This document shows, one piece after another, positions 15,482 through 22,953 of a DNA stretch of 42,850 nt. Origin of the DNA: Gemmatimonadota bacterium (GTDB lineage Bacteria; JAAXHH01); the NCBI GenBank assembly GCA_026706345.1, contig JAPOYX010000109.1, forward strand, positions 1-42,850, given 5' to 3'. The notes under the pieces were generated by a model that saw nothing but the letters and a program-made list of their open reading frames with translations, had not been told where the DNA came from and made no database searches. Positions within the stretch are counted from its first letter, which is position 1; every line of letters starts with the position of its first letter. Made by a program: the position numbers and the translations under genes.

Positions 15482-17074
15482 ATGCTTGTAGGTTACGTCA
15501 GCGACGAACGATACGTCGCCCTGCCGAATGTGCTCCTGGAATTCGAATCCGATGGCGAGTCCATCGAGGCGCTTTCGCGGGCCACGGGAGCGGTCTACAC
15601 GGACGTCGCGCCAGGCCGGGAGTACAAGGTCACGCTGGCTTGCCGGGACTACGGATTCAAGAGCGTGCTCATGACGCCGCAGGACGGCCGGCCCTATCAC
15701 TTCAGACTGCTGCGGGACGACCTGCTGGGCTACATGTGGCCCAAGTGGATCCGGTCCGGGGAGAAATCGGAATTCCGCGTGCACGCCGTGGAGGCCTACC
15801 AGCTCGAACTGTACCGCTACGGATGGAAGAAGGAATTCGTCCGGAACATCGGCTGGTACGATGAACACGGTCCCCGCGCCACCATGCAGATCACGCCCGA
15901 CGGCGACTACACCCGTACCGGCGTTCGCTGGAATACCCAGGGCTATACCAATCCCGCCCACAAGCAGTACGTCGAGGCCCCGGACCGGTCCGGGCTCCAC
16001 TACCTCCACGCCTCCACGGAGTCCGGAGGGTTCTTTTCCTTCCCCTGGATCGTCGCGCCTGCCGCGCCGACGACGGACGTCGCCGTGCTGGCCGCCAACA
16101 TGAACTGGAACGCCTACAACAACTTCGGGGGGCGCAGCAACTACATCCACGCCGACGCCTTTCCCCCGAAACCCACGGTCAACGCCCGGTACGACCTGAA
16201 GCGATATACCGATTCAGCGCACCGGATGTACAGCGCCGACGACTACGCGCCGCTTTCCTTCGACCGGCCGGAACCCATCAATCATATCCCCGCGGACACG
16301 GAGGCCACCGACATGATCCGGGGACGGGCGGCCTGCCACGTGGCGCCGGCGGAGTGGCGGTTCCTGGCGTGGATGGAGCGGGAGGGCTTCGAATACGACC
16401 TCTACGCGGAGACGCAGTTCCACGACGGCACGCTTCCCCTGGAAGGGTACCGGGTGCTGATCACCACGACCCATCCGGAATACTGGTCGCGGGACATGTA
16501 CTACCGGCTGAAGGAGTGGGTGTTCGATTCCGGCGGACGGCTCATGTACCTGGGGGGCAACGGACTAAACTGCGAGGTCGAGTTCGTCGACGAATACACG
16601 ATGAAGGTGAAGAACGGCAATATCGATTCGCTCGACCGCCCCGGGGAGGGCATCGAAAGCCGGTTCAACATCTACAACGAGTCCGAGGCCAACCTCCTCG
16701 GCGTGGCCTTTACGCGGACGGGGATCATGACCAGCGCGCCTTATCGCGTGATCGACGCGGACCACTGGGTCTTCGAAGGTACCGGCGTTGCGGAGGGAGA
16801 CATCTTCGGGGAGGCGAGCCTGCACGAACGGGTGCCCGGCGGAGCGTCGGGTCACGAGACCGACAAGATCACGTCCAACTCACCGCCGAACACCCATCTG
16901 CTCGCCAAGGGAACCAACGTGGACGACGGCGGGGCCGAGATGGTCGTCCACGAGACGGACAGCGGCGGGATGGTGTTTTCCGTGGGATCGATCACCTATC
17001 CTTCGTCGATCCTCGTGGACGACGTGGTATCAAGGGTCACGTCCAACGTGTTGAAACGGTTTCTGGAGGAATGA
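15482..17074 (+). CDS. N,N-dimethylformamidase large-subunit (DmfA2)-like protein
   Basis: A 530-residue protein resembling the large (beta) subunit of N,N-dimethylformamidase, which hydrolyses DMF to dimethylamine and formate with a mononuclear iron site. Visible blocks include GYVSDERYVALPNVLLEFE at the start, VLAANMNWNAYNNFGGRSNY, the glutamine-amidotransferase-like strand LEGYRVLITTTHPEYWS with YRLKEWVFDSGGRLMYLGGN, and a C-terminal GGMVFSVGSITYPSSI block. No small subunit (DmfA1) is seen nearby. Many genomes carry such large-subunit homologues alone, and their substrates are unknown. The start at 15482 is set by GGAGGT 5 bases upstream. A longer open frame from 15341 has no homology. The gene converges with coaA. 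Confidence 0.82.
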   Translation: MLVGYVSDERYVALPNVLLEFESDGESIEALSRATGAVYTDVAPGREYKVTLACRDYGFKSVLMTPQDGRPYHFRLLRDDLLGYMWPKWIRSGEKSEFRVHAVEAYQLELYRYGWKKEFVRNIGWYDEHGPRATMQITPDGDYTRTGVRWNTQGYTNPAHKQYVEAPDRSGLHYLHASTESGGFFSFPWIVAPAAPTTDVAVLAANMNWNAYNNFGGRSNYIHADAFPPKPTVNARYDLKRYTDSAHRMYSADDYAPLSFDRPEPINHIPADTEATDMIRGRAACHVAPAEWRFLAWMEREGFEYDLYAETQFHDGTLPLEGYRVLITTTHPEYWSRDMYYRLKEWVFDSGGRLMYLGGNGLNCEVEFVDEYTMKVKNGNIDSLDRPGEGIESRFNIYNESEANLLGVAFTRTGIMTSAPYRVIDADHWVFEGTGVAEGDIFGEASLHERVPGGASGHETDKITSNSPPNTHLLAKGTNVDDGGAEMVVHETDSGGMVFSVGSITYPSSILVDDVVSRVTSNVLKRFLEE

Positions 17075-17153
17075 TCACGACAGGCGGCTGCGGAGTACCG
17101 GTCGCACAGCGGATCCACTGCTCAGATGCGCCCGCCTGGGGACCGACTCACCT

Positions 17154-18104
17154 CTACAACTTCCGCTGGTATACGCCCGTCACCCGGTGGTTCGTGCCTT
17201 TTTCCAGGATCAGGTCCGCCCGTTCGCGCGTCGGTATGATGTTCTCGCGCAGGTTCACCAGGTTGATGTCCTGCCAGATACCTTTAGCCGTCTCCACGGC
17301 CTCTTCCGTGCTGAACCCCGCGTAGTGGTGAAAGTAGGATTCCGGATTCCGGAACGCGGTGTCCCGCAGCCTCAGGAAGCGATCGACGTACCACTGCTCC
17401 AGGTCGTGTTCCTCGGCTTCCACGTAGATCGAGAAATCGATGAAATCGGAGACGAAGACGCGGGGCGACGCGTCGCCGGTCAGGTGATGGCCGGTCTGAA
17501 GGATGTTCAGCCCTTCGAGGACGATGATATCCGGCTGCGTGATCGTCTTTTCGACGCCCGGCACGATATCGTAGATCAGGTGTCTGTAGACCGGGACAGC
17601 GACCGATTCGAGGCCCGACTTCACGTCCGCCATCATCTGCACCAGCCGCCTCAGATCGTAGCTTTCCGGGAATCCCTTCCGGTGCATAAGCCCTCTTTCC
17701 TCAAGCACGCGGTTGGGAAACAGGAACCCGTCTGTCGTGACCAGATCCACCCGGGGGTGATTCGGCCACCGGCTGAGCAGGGCCTGCAGGATACGGGCTG
17801 TGGTGCTTTTACCTACCGCCACGCTGCCGCCGATGCCGATTACGTAAGGCACCTTGGCGGCCGGCTTGCCGAGAAAAGTGTCCATGACCCGGTAAAGGTG
17901 CTGGGCCGCACCAACGTGCAGATTGATGAACCGCGACATGGGCAGGTAGACCTCGGCGACCTCGTCGAGGGAGACCATTTCGTTGATGCCGTGCAGTTCC
18001 TGCAGGTCTTCCTCGGACAGTGTCAGCGGCGTCGCCGCGCGCAGTTCCGACCACGCTTCGCGGGACAGGTAGTTGAAGGGGGAGAGGGATGACGATGGGG
18101 ACAT
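17154..18104 (-). CDS. coaA: Pantothenate kinase type I
   Basis: A 316-residue cytosolic kinase that phosphorylates pantothenate, the first step of coenzyme A synthesis. It aligns with E. coli CoaA along its whole length by eye: [10 protein letters not shown] near the start, [11 protein letters not shown], the P-loop GGSVAVGKS (residues 92-100), [28 protein letters not shown]-like [14 protein letters not shown] and [15 protein letters not shown]. The C-terminus has [19 protein letters not shown]. The ATG at 18104 fits the E. coli N-terminus. A GTG at 18161 would add 19 residues and sits inside a duplicated 22-base segment. It is the third same-strand gene after the Tm-1-like and MenC-like genes, separated by 133 bases. 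Confidence 0.95.
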   Translation of the reverse strand: MSPSSSLSPFNYLSREAWSELRAATPLTLSEEDLQELHGINEMVSLDEVAEVYLPMSRFINLHVGAAQHLYRVMDTFLGKPAAKVPYVIGIGGSVAVGKSTTARILQALLSRWPNHPRVDLVTTDGFLFPNRVLEERGLMHRKGFPESYDLRRLVQMMADVKSGLESVAVPVYRHLIYDIVPGVEKTITQPDIIVLEGLNILQTGHHLTGDASPRVFVSDFIDFSIYVEAEEHDLEQWYVDRFLRLRDTAFRNPESYFHHYAGFSTEEAVETAKGIWQDINLVNLRENIIPTRERADLILEKGTNHRVTGVYQRKL

Positions 18105-18138
18105 GGTTTCGTTCCGCCTGGTGAGGCCCGGTTTTCTA

Positions 18139-18210
18139 TGGTCTTCGGGCCGGACAGTCACGATCCGCCTTGATCAGTACGACGTTCCTGGTCTTCGGGC
18201 CGGACAGTCA
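18139..18210. repeat. 22-bp direct repeat upstream of coaA
   Basis: Two perfect copies of a 22-base segment occupy 18139-18160 and 18189-18210, a period of 50 bases. They flank the possible GTG start at 18161 of the coaA frame. It looks like a local duplication rather than a mobile element. Confidence 0.8.
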
Positions 18211-18237
18211 GTCATGGCCCGTGGCCCGATCCATCAA

Positions 18238-19356
18238 TCACGGCGCGGCCTTAATCACGGCCCGATCGAGCGTTTGCTGTTCCAGCAGTTCCGGTACGGG
18301 TTCCGCCCCGGCCCCGGGACTGTCGGAAAGGACCATCTGCGACGGTCCTGATAGTTCCAGCGCGGGCGCGCTCAGGTCCTGTTCGTAAAACCGCGTGCTG
18401 GGGAAGACATCCGACGGGTATTTCATGTTGGGCAGCGTCGCCAGGGCCATGCAGAACGATGCGCCGAGGGCCGATTCCAGCATGCCGCCCGTCCAGCAGG
18501 GGATACCTTCCTCCTCGCAGATCCGGTTCACCTCAAGCGCCAGCGTCACGCCGCCGACCCGTGCGGGCTTGATGTTGATCCAGCGGGCAGCGCCTATGCC
18601 GATCGCCTTGCGGGCCTTGCCGGGCGAGGTGATGCTCTCGTCCAGGCAGACCGGGGTCTCGATCTGACGCTGCAGTGTCGCGTGGTCGACCAGGTCGTCC
18701 CGCATCAGGGGCTGCTCGATCATGGCCAGATTGTACCGGTCCAGTTTCTTGAACATGGGGAGGTCGTCCAGCGTGTAACCGCTGTTGCAATCGATATGGA
18801 AAACCGGGTCGGGATAGGCCGAACGTACCGCGGCGATCATATCGAGGTCCCATCCCCGGCTGAACTTCAGCTTGATCCGCTTGAATCCCGCCTCCACGGC
18901 CCGCTCGATATTGCCCAGCAGCATGTCTATGCTGTCCTGCACCCCAAAATCCGCGCCTACGTCGATGACCGGCCCGCTGCCACCGATGAGTCGCCAGAGC
19001 GGCTTGCGCTCCAGCCGGGCGTGAAGATCCCACCACGCCGCGTCCAGGCCGCCCTTGGCGAAGAAATTCCCGGCGACCCAGGCGCATGCCTCGTGCAGGT
19101 CCCGGCCGCTGTCGATCCGCCTGCCGACCAGCAACGGAGCGAGTACGTCCCGCGTTACGGCGAAGACACCTGCCGTGTATTCGGGACTGTACGTCGGGCG
19201 TGCAAGCGGGGTCGTTTCCCCCCACCCCACGTCATCGCCCGCGTGCATCTTGACGAGGACGCTCTCGATAACTTCGTCGCTGCCGTAGGCCGTGCGCCAC
19301 GGATAGATCAGGGGCATGGCGACATGGTAGAGCTCGACAGCGTCGATAACGGGCAT
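18238..19356 (-). CDS. Enolase-superfamily enzyme, MenC / N-acylamino acid racemase-like
   Basis: A 372-residue member of the enolase superfamily, muconate-lactonising subgroup, closest in pattern to o-succinylbenzoate synthase and N-succinylamino acid racemase. Catalytic residues in order: K162 and K164 (KIKLKF-type RIKLKFSRGW), D189 in HIDCNSGY, E214 in MIEQPL, D239 in CLDESITS, and K263 in NIKPARVGGV. The capping domain covers the first 120 residues with YPWRTAYG. No other menaquinone genes are present here, so a racemase, epimerase or dehydratase on another substrate is as likely as MenC. It starts 7 bases after the stop of the Tm-1-like gene, with AAGG 5-6 bases before the ATG, and forms an operon with it. 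Confidence 0.88.
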   Translation of the reverse strand: MPVIDAVELYHVAMPLIYPWRTAYGSDEVIESVLVKMHAGDDVGWGETTPLARPTYSPEYTAGVFAVTRDVLAPLLVGRRIDSGRDLHEACAWVAGNFFAKGGLDAAWWDLHARLERKPLWRLIGGSGPVIDVGADFGVQDSIDMLLGNIERAVEAGFKRIKLKFSRGWDLDMIAAVRSAYPDPVFHIDCNSGYTLDDLPMFKKLDRYNLAMIEQPLMRDDLVDHATLQRQIETPVCLDESITSPGKARKAIGIGAARWINIKPARVGGVTLALEVNRICEEEGIPCWTGGMLESALGASFCMALATLPNMKYPSDVFPSTRFYEQDLSAPALELSGPSQMVLSDSPGAGAEPVPELLEQQTLDRAVIKAAP

Positions 19357-19363
19357 TGCGGCC

Positions 19364-20575
19364 TTACCCTCTCAAATCGGACAGCAGCCGGCCGGTGACC
19401 GCTTCCGCGAAGGCCGCGTCGTTTATATTGCAGTCCATCTCCGTCACCGATACGTCGGCGGACACGTTGGTTTTTATGGCGTCGTACAACGCCTGGTCGG
19501 CTTCCGGCCACCAGAACTCGTTCCCGGGACTGTCGAGAATGGACACGCCCTTCAAAGGCAGAAAGATCGATACCGGCCCGCTCGAAGCATTGGCCTTCTC
19601 CGCGATGATCTCGCCGAGTCGGGCGTTTTCCTCCACGTTGGTCCGCATCAGCGTGATGTTCGGATTCCACTTGTGCAGCTTGCGGTCGCGGTACTTCTCC
19701 GGCACCGTGTCCGGCGCCCAGAAGTTCACCATGTCCAGGCAGCCCGGCACGATAACCTGGGGTATGCCGGCCCTTCCGGCTGCGTCCATTCGTTCGGGAC
19801 CGGCGGCCAGGACGCCTCCGGCCAGTTCGTCGGCCCACTCCGTGGTAGTGATATCGAGCACGCCCTCGATCAGGCCCTCGTCGATTAGTCCCTCCATAGT
19901 CCGTCCGCCCGCGCCCGTGCAGTGGAAGACCAGGACCTCGTAGCCCGCCTCCTCCATGATGGCCCGGGCCTGGTCCACGGCCTCGGTGGTATTTCCGAAC
20001 ATGCTGGCGGTAATCAGCGGCTTGTCCTCCTCCGCTTCCTTCACCTCGGCTTCCACCATGCCCACGATGGCGCCCGCGGCGTTTGCGAAGATCCTGCGGC
20101 TGATCCGGTTGATACCGGCAACGTCTACGACGGAAGGGATCATCGAAACGTCCTTAATCCCCACGTAATTGGTCGTGTCCCCGGCGGCGACGGTGGACAC
20201 CATCACCTTGGGGACCCCCACGGGCAACGCCCGCATGGCGCTCGTACCCACCGCCGTGCCGGCCGAACCGCCCATGCTGATGATCCCATCGAACACACCG
20301 GCATCATACAGTCCGCGCGCGATCTCCGCGACGCCGGCCGCCATGGCGTCAATGGCCTCTCCACGGTCGCCGCGCTTCTTCAACGTGTCGATCGTCGTGC
20401 CGCCGGCTTCGGCCACCTGTTCCCGGGACACGTCCGCCTCGAAGGCGGGATCTCCGATGACGCCCGTGTCGATAATAAGCGTGCTATGGCCCCGCCGTTC
20501 GATCTCGCCTTTGACGAAGGCGAATTCCTCTCCCTTGGTATCCAGGGCGCCTACGATGGCTATGGTTTTGGGCAT
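19364..20575 (-). CDS. Tm-1-like ATP-binding domain protein (UPF0261)
   Basis: A 403-residue protein of the UPF0261 / Tm-1 N-terminal family, named after the tomato resistance protein Tm-1 that binds ATP. Signatures: IAIVGALDTKGEEFAFVKG at the start, IISMGGSAGTAVGTSAMRAL, VPKVMVSTVAAGDTTNYVG, VFHCTGAGGRTMEGLI, QVIVPGCLDMVNFWAPDTVP and SIFLPLKGVSILDSPG. The bacterial role is unknown. Family members commonly sit beside TIM-barrel carbon-metabolism enzymes, and here an enolase-superfamily enzyme follows in a tight operon. The ATG at 20575 is preceded by AGAGGA. A longer frame adds 13 residues without homology. Confidence 0.93.
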   Translation of the reverse strand: MPKTIAIVGALDTKGEEFAFVKGEIERRGHSTLIIDTGVIGDPAFEADVSREQVAEAGGTTIDTLKKRGDRGEAIDAMAAGVAEIARGLYDAGVFDGIISMGGSAGTAVGTSAMRALPVGVPKVMVSTVAAGDTTNYVGIKDVSMIPSVVDVAGINRISRRIFANAAGAIVGMVEAEVKEAEEDKPLITASMFGNTTEAVDQARAIMEEAGYEVLVFHCTGAGGRTMEGLIDEGLIEGVLDITTTEWADELAGGVLAAGPERMDAAGRAGIPQVIVPGCLDMVNFWAPDTVPEKYRDRKLHKWNPNITLMRTNVEENARLGEIIAEKANASSGPVSIFLPLKGVSILDSPGNEFWWPEADQALYDAIKTNVSADVSVTEMDCNINDAAFAEAVTGRLLSDLRG

Positions 20576-20905
20576 AAGTGTTCCTCTTAAGTCTGTCATC
20601 GATTGCTGGTACAATCCTTCTTGCGCCGACTAATCAAGTTACAGGCGTACGAATCTATTGTACATATCTTTATGCCGTGAGTCCCAGGCCAGGACACCGC
20701 TATCACTTCGCTCCGGGAGACACCCCGACACCTGGCGCCTCGGCGTCCGGCATCGGCGAGCCGAGATACTATGACGTCGGAGGACGTAAACCGGTCGCGG
20801 GCAGTTTTTGGACTTTGTTCCTTGTCAAGGATGACCAAGAACATTACGTAACAATGAAGTTGTTGATCTGTTGTAGACTAAGGATGTTGTAGATTGGAGG
20901 CTCAG
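20576..20905. other. Divergent intergenic region with an inverted repeat
   Basis: The 330-base gap between the Tm-1-like and SRPBCC genes contains an imperfect inverted repeat, GTTCCTTGTCA (20817-20827) and TGACCAAGAAC (20832-20842), 9 of 11 pairs. It also holds a 16-base tandem duplication just before the SRPBCC start. I see no gene in it and no convincing -35/-10 pair. Confidence 0.45.
20869..20900 (+). repeat. 16-bp near-duplication of the ribosome-binding segment
   Basis: TGTTGTAGACTAAGGA (20869-20884) is followed directly by TGTTGTAGATTGGAGG (20885-20900). The second copy supplies GGAGG for the GTG start at 20906. The first supplies AAGG followed by ATG-TTG-TAG, a two-codon frame. Confidence 0.55.
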
Positions 20906-21364
20906 GTGATCAATCCAACAGTACACACACAGATGCTCGTCCGGCGGCCGATCGAAGAAGTGTTCAACGCGTTCGTAGATCCCGCCGTCACCACGCGCTT
21001 CTGGTTTACCGGAAGCAGCGGCAAGCTGGAACCGGGCGCGACGGTCACGTGGGCGTGGGAGATGTACGGAGTCTCTGCGGAGGTCCGCGTCAAGGCGATC
21101 GAACCGCCCTCCAGAATCCTCATCGAATGGGACGAGCCCGCGACGACCGTCGAGTGGCGTTTCACATCCCACGGAACGGAAGCGACCCTCGTTCAGATCT
21201 CCAACGCCGGGTTCCAGGGGACAGAAGAAGAGGTCGTCGGCATGGCACTCGACTCCATGGGCGGTTTCTCCCTCGTACTCGCCGCGCTCAAGGCGTGGCT
21301 GGAGCATGGCATCGCTTTGGACCTGGTGGCGGACCGCGATCCGGGGCACCACGTTTCTCACTAG
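20906..21364 (+). CDS. SRPBCC / AHSA1-type lipid- or ligand-binding protein
   Basis: A 152-residue single-domain protein of the START/Bet v1 (SRPBCC) superfamily, AHSA1 subgroup. RPIEEVFNAFVDPAVTTRFWF is the typical first strand-helix unit. PGATVTWAWEMYG, ILIEWDEP and VEWRFTSHGTEATLVQI form the sheet, and SLVLAALKAWLEHG is the long C-terminal helix lining the cavity. The family binds hydrophobic ligands or acts as a stress-linked accessory, and no ligand can be named. The start is the GTG at 20906 with GGAGG 5 bases upstream. The frame is open further up to a TTG at 20894, but that codon overlaps the ribosome-binding site. Confidence 0.88.
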   Translation: MINPTVHTQMLVRRPIEEVFNAFVDPAVTTRFWFTGSSGKLEPGATVTWAWEMYGVSAEVRVKAIEPPSRILIEWDEPATTVEWRFTSHGTEATLVQISNAGFQGTEEEVVGMALDSMGGFSLVLAALKAWLEHGIALDLVADRDPGHHVSH

Positions 21365-21507
21365 CCTTGCTGCTTCACCGGCTAGATGCGCTGCTGTTGA
21401 TCTGGTGAGACGCTTCCCGCGCGGACGAGCGCTTCGGTCTGGTTCGATGTCCTGCCGCAAAGCCTGATACCTTGACGGCGGTCGCCGGATCTCCTATACT
21501 CCACCGG

Positions 21508-21696
21508 ATGCAGAGAAAGGTCCCTCCATGCCCATCCTGCGGAGGACGGCTGCGTCACGTCCGGGGCGCAAGGTACTGCTGCGAGTCCTGTCGGGAAGAC
21601 TACGGTTTGTTCCGAAAACACGCTCCGTACACGGGTACGCATTGCGTCCGGCTTCAGTCGCCGGCCCAGATCAGACAGGCCGAGGAGGAATCATAG
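21508..21696 (+). CDS. Small zinc-ribbon protein
   Basis: A 62-residue protein with two Cys pairs, PCPSCGG near the N-terminus and ARYCCESCRED about 20 residues later, as in a zinc ribbon. The rest is basic with no further domain. It starts at the ATG at 21508, and the open frame reaches back 12 codons. No Shine-Dalgarno is clear. It sits between the SRPBCC gene and the YbhN-like gene, 40 bases before the latter, so co-transcription is likely. The function is unknown. Confidence 0.6.
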   Translation: MQRKVPPCPSCGGRLRHVRGARYCCESCREDYGLFRKHAPYTGTHCVRLQSPAQIRQAEEES

Positions 21697-21736
21697 CGGG
21701 AACCGGAACCGGGCCTTATCGTTTCCTGCGTTCAAA

Positions 21737-22759
21737 ATGAACCTGCTCAAGAAGATCTGGGGATGGCTCCGGTGGCTGGTCGCACTGGGCGCCCTCGCCT
21801 ACCTGATCTACCTCTACCGCGACCATTACGTCGATTTCATCCGCCGCGAAATCGACTTCACCTTCCTGGGCATCGGTGTCGTACTGGCCACGACAGCGAC
21901 CGTACTGGCCTTCTTCCGGTGGTTCCTCCTCGCCCGGGGCCAGAAGCTGGTGCTGGGATTCCGCGAGGCCGTCCGCCTGGGCTTCGTCAGCAACTTGTTC
22001 AACTACCTGGCGCCCGGGACCGCGGGCGGCGACATCGTCCGGGCCGTGGGCATTGCACGGCGTCAGAAGTCCAGGCGGACCGTCGCCGCGGCCACGGTGC
22101 TGCTCGACCGGTTGATCGGCATGCTCGCACTGCTGATCGTCGGCTCGGTGGCCGCGCTGCTGAACCAGGACCTCTGGCATCACCGCGAGATCATGATCGC
22201 CGTACTGGTCTTCTGGGGCGGTGCCTTGACCGGCCTGGTGTGCCTGGCAGTTTCCCTGCGGTTCCGGCTACTGAACTGGACCCTATTCCAACGGCTCACC
22301 CGTCTCCGGTTCGTCGGACCGTTCTTCGCCGAACTGGCCGGCAGCCTGGCACTCTACCAGACACGGCGCAGCGCGCTGACCGAGGCCCTGCTGATCGGCC
22401 TGATCGGCCAGGTCTTCATGCTGTCGGCTTTCTTCTTTTGCGCAATGGCGCTCCTGCCCGGACCGGCCGCACCGGATTACTGGGCCCACCTGATGCTGAT
22501 CCCCGCAGCAGAGATCATTGGCACCTTCGCGCCGGTGCCGGGGGGCGTCGGCGCGCTGGAAGGCGCGGTCATCTACATCTACCACCTCGTCAGCACGACC
22601 GCCGATGGATCGGTCCCGGGCACGGTCGCCCAGGCCACGGGACTGGCCGCCGCCCTGACGTACCGTATCGTTCGGGTCAGCGTCGCCGCCGTGGGCGCCC
22701 TGTACTACATGGTTACGGATAGAAACTGGAAGGAAAGGCTGGGGCTGGAGGATTCCTGA
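21737..22759 (+). CDS. YbhN / lysylphosphatidylglycerol synthase transmembrane-region protein
   Basis: A 340-residue integral membrane protein with about eight predicted helices. Hallmarks of the LPG synthase TM region (UPF0104/YbhN-like) are NLFNYLAPGTAGGDIVRAV with VAAATVLLDRLIGMLALL, and late in the chain PAAEIIGTFAPVPGGVGALEGAVIY. There is no cytosolic aminoacyl-transferase domain, so it is not MprF itself. The group includes lipid flippase-like proteins, and a role in lipid or polyprenyl-linked substrate movement is inference. No Shine-Dalgarno is obvious before the ATG at 21737. The following 194-base gap holds nothing I can support. Confidence 0.88.
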   Translation: MNLLKKIWGWLRWLVALGALAYLIYLYRDHYVDFIRREIDFTFLGIGVVLATTATVLAFFRWFLLARGQKLVLGFREAVRLGFVSNLFNYLAPGTAGGDIVRAVGIARRQKSRRTVAAATVLLDRLIGMLALLIVGSVAALLNQDLWHHREIMIAVLVFWGGALTGLVCLAVSLRFRLLNWTLFQRLTRLRFVGPFFAELAGSLALYQTRRSALTEALLIGLIGQVFMLSAFFFCAMALLPGPAAPDYWAHLMLIPAAEIIGTFAPVPGGVGALEGAVIYIYHLVSTTADGSVPGTVAQATGLAAALTYRIVRVSVAAVGALYYMVTDRNWKERLGLEDS

Positions 22760-22953
22760 CCGTACGGGCACGGAGAAAGTGCCGGGTCTCCCCGACGTAT
22801 CCCCGCACCCGGTCAGGGCCGAACCCCGGGTACTTAATTCCCCGGTGTCCGGCGGCTCAGAAAAGCTGGATCACTACACCGGCTGCCCCGGTCGCCCAAT
22901 GCCCCGAAATGCCGCCGCTCCCCGGGCGAGGAGCAGTGGTCGTTTCCGTTACC

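Noticed and set aside
15266-16150. 294-codon minus-strand frame overlapping the DmfA2-like gene
   Set aside because: Low-complexity Val/Gly/Arg composition and complete overlap with a recognised gene.
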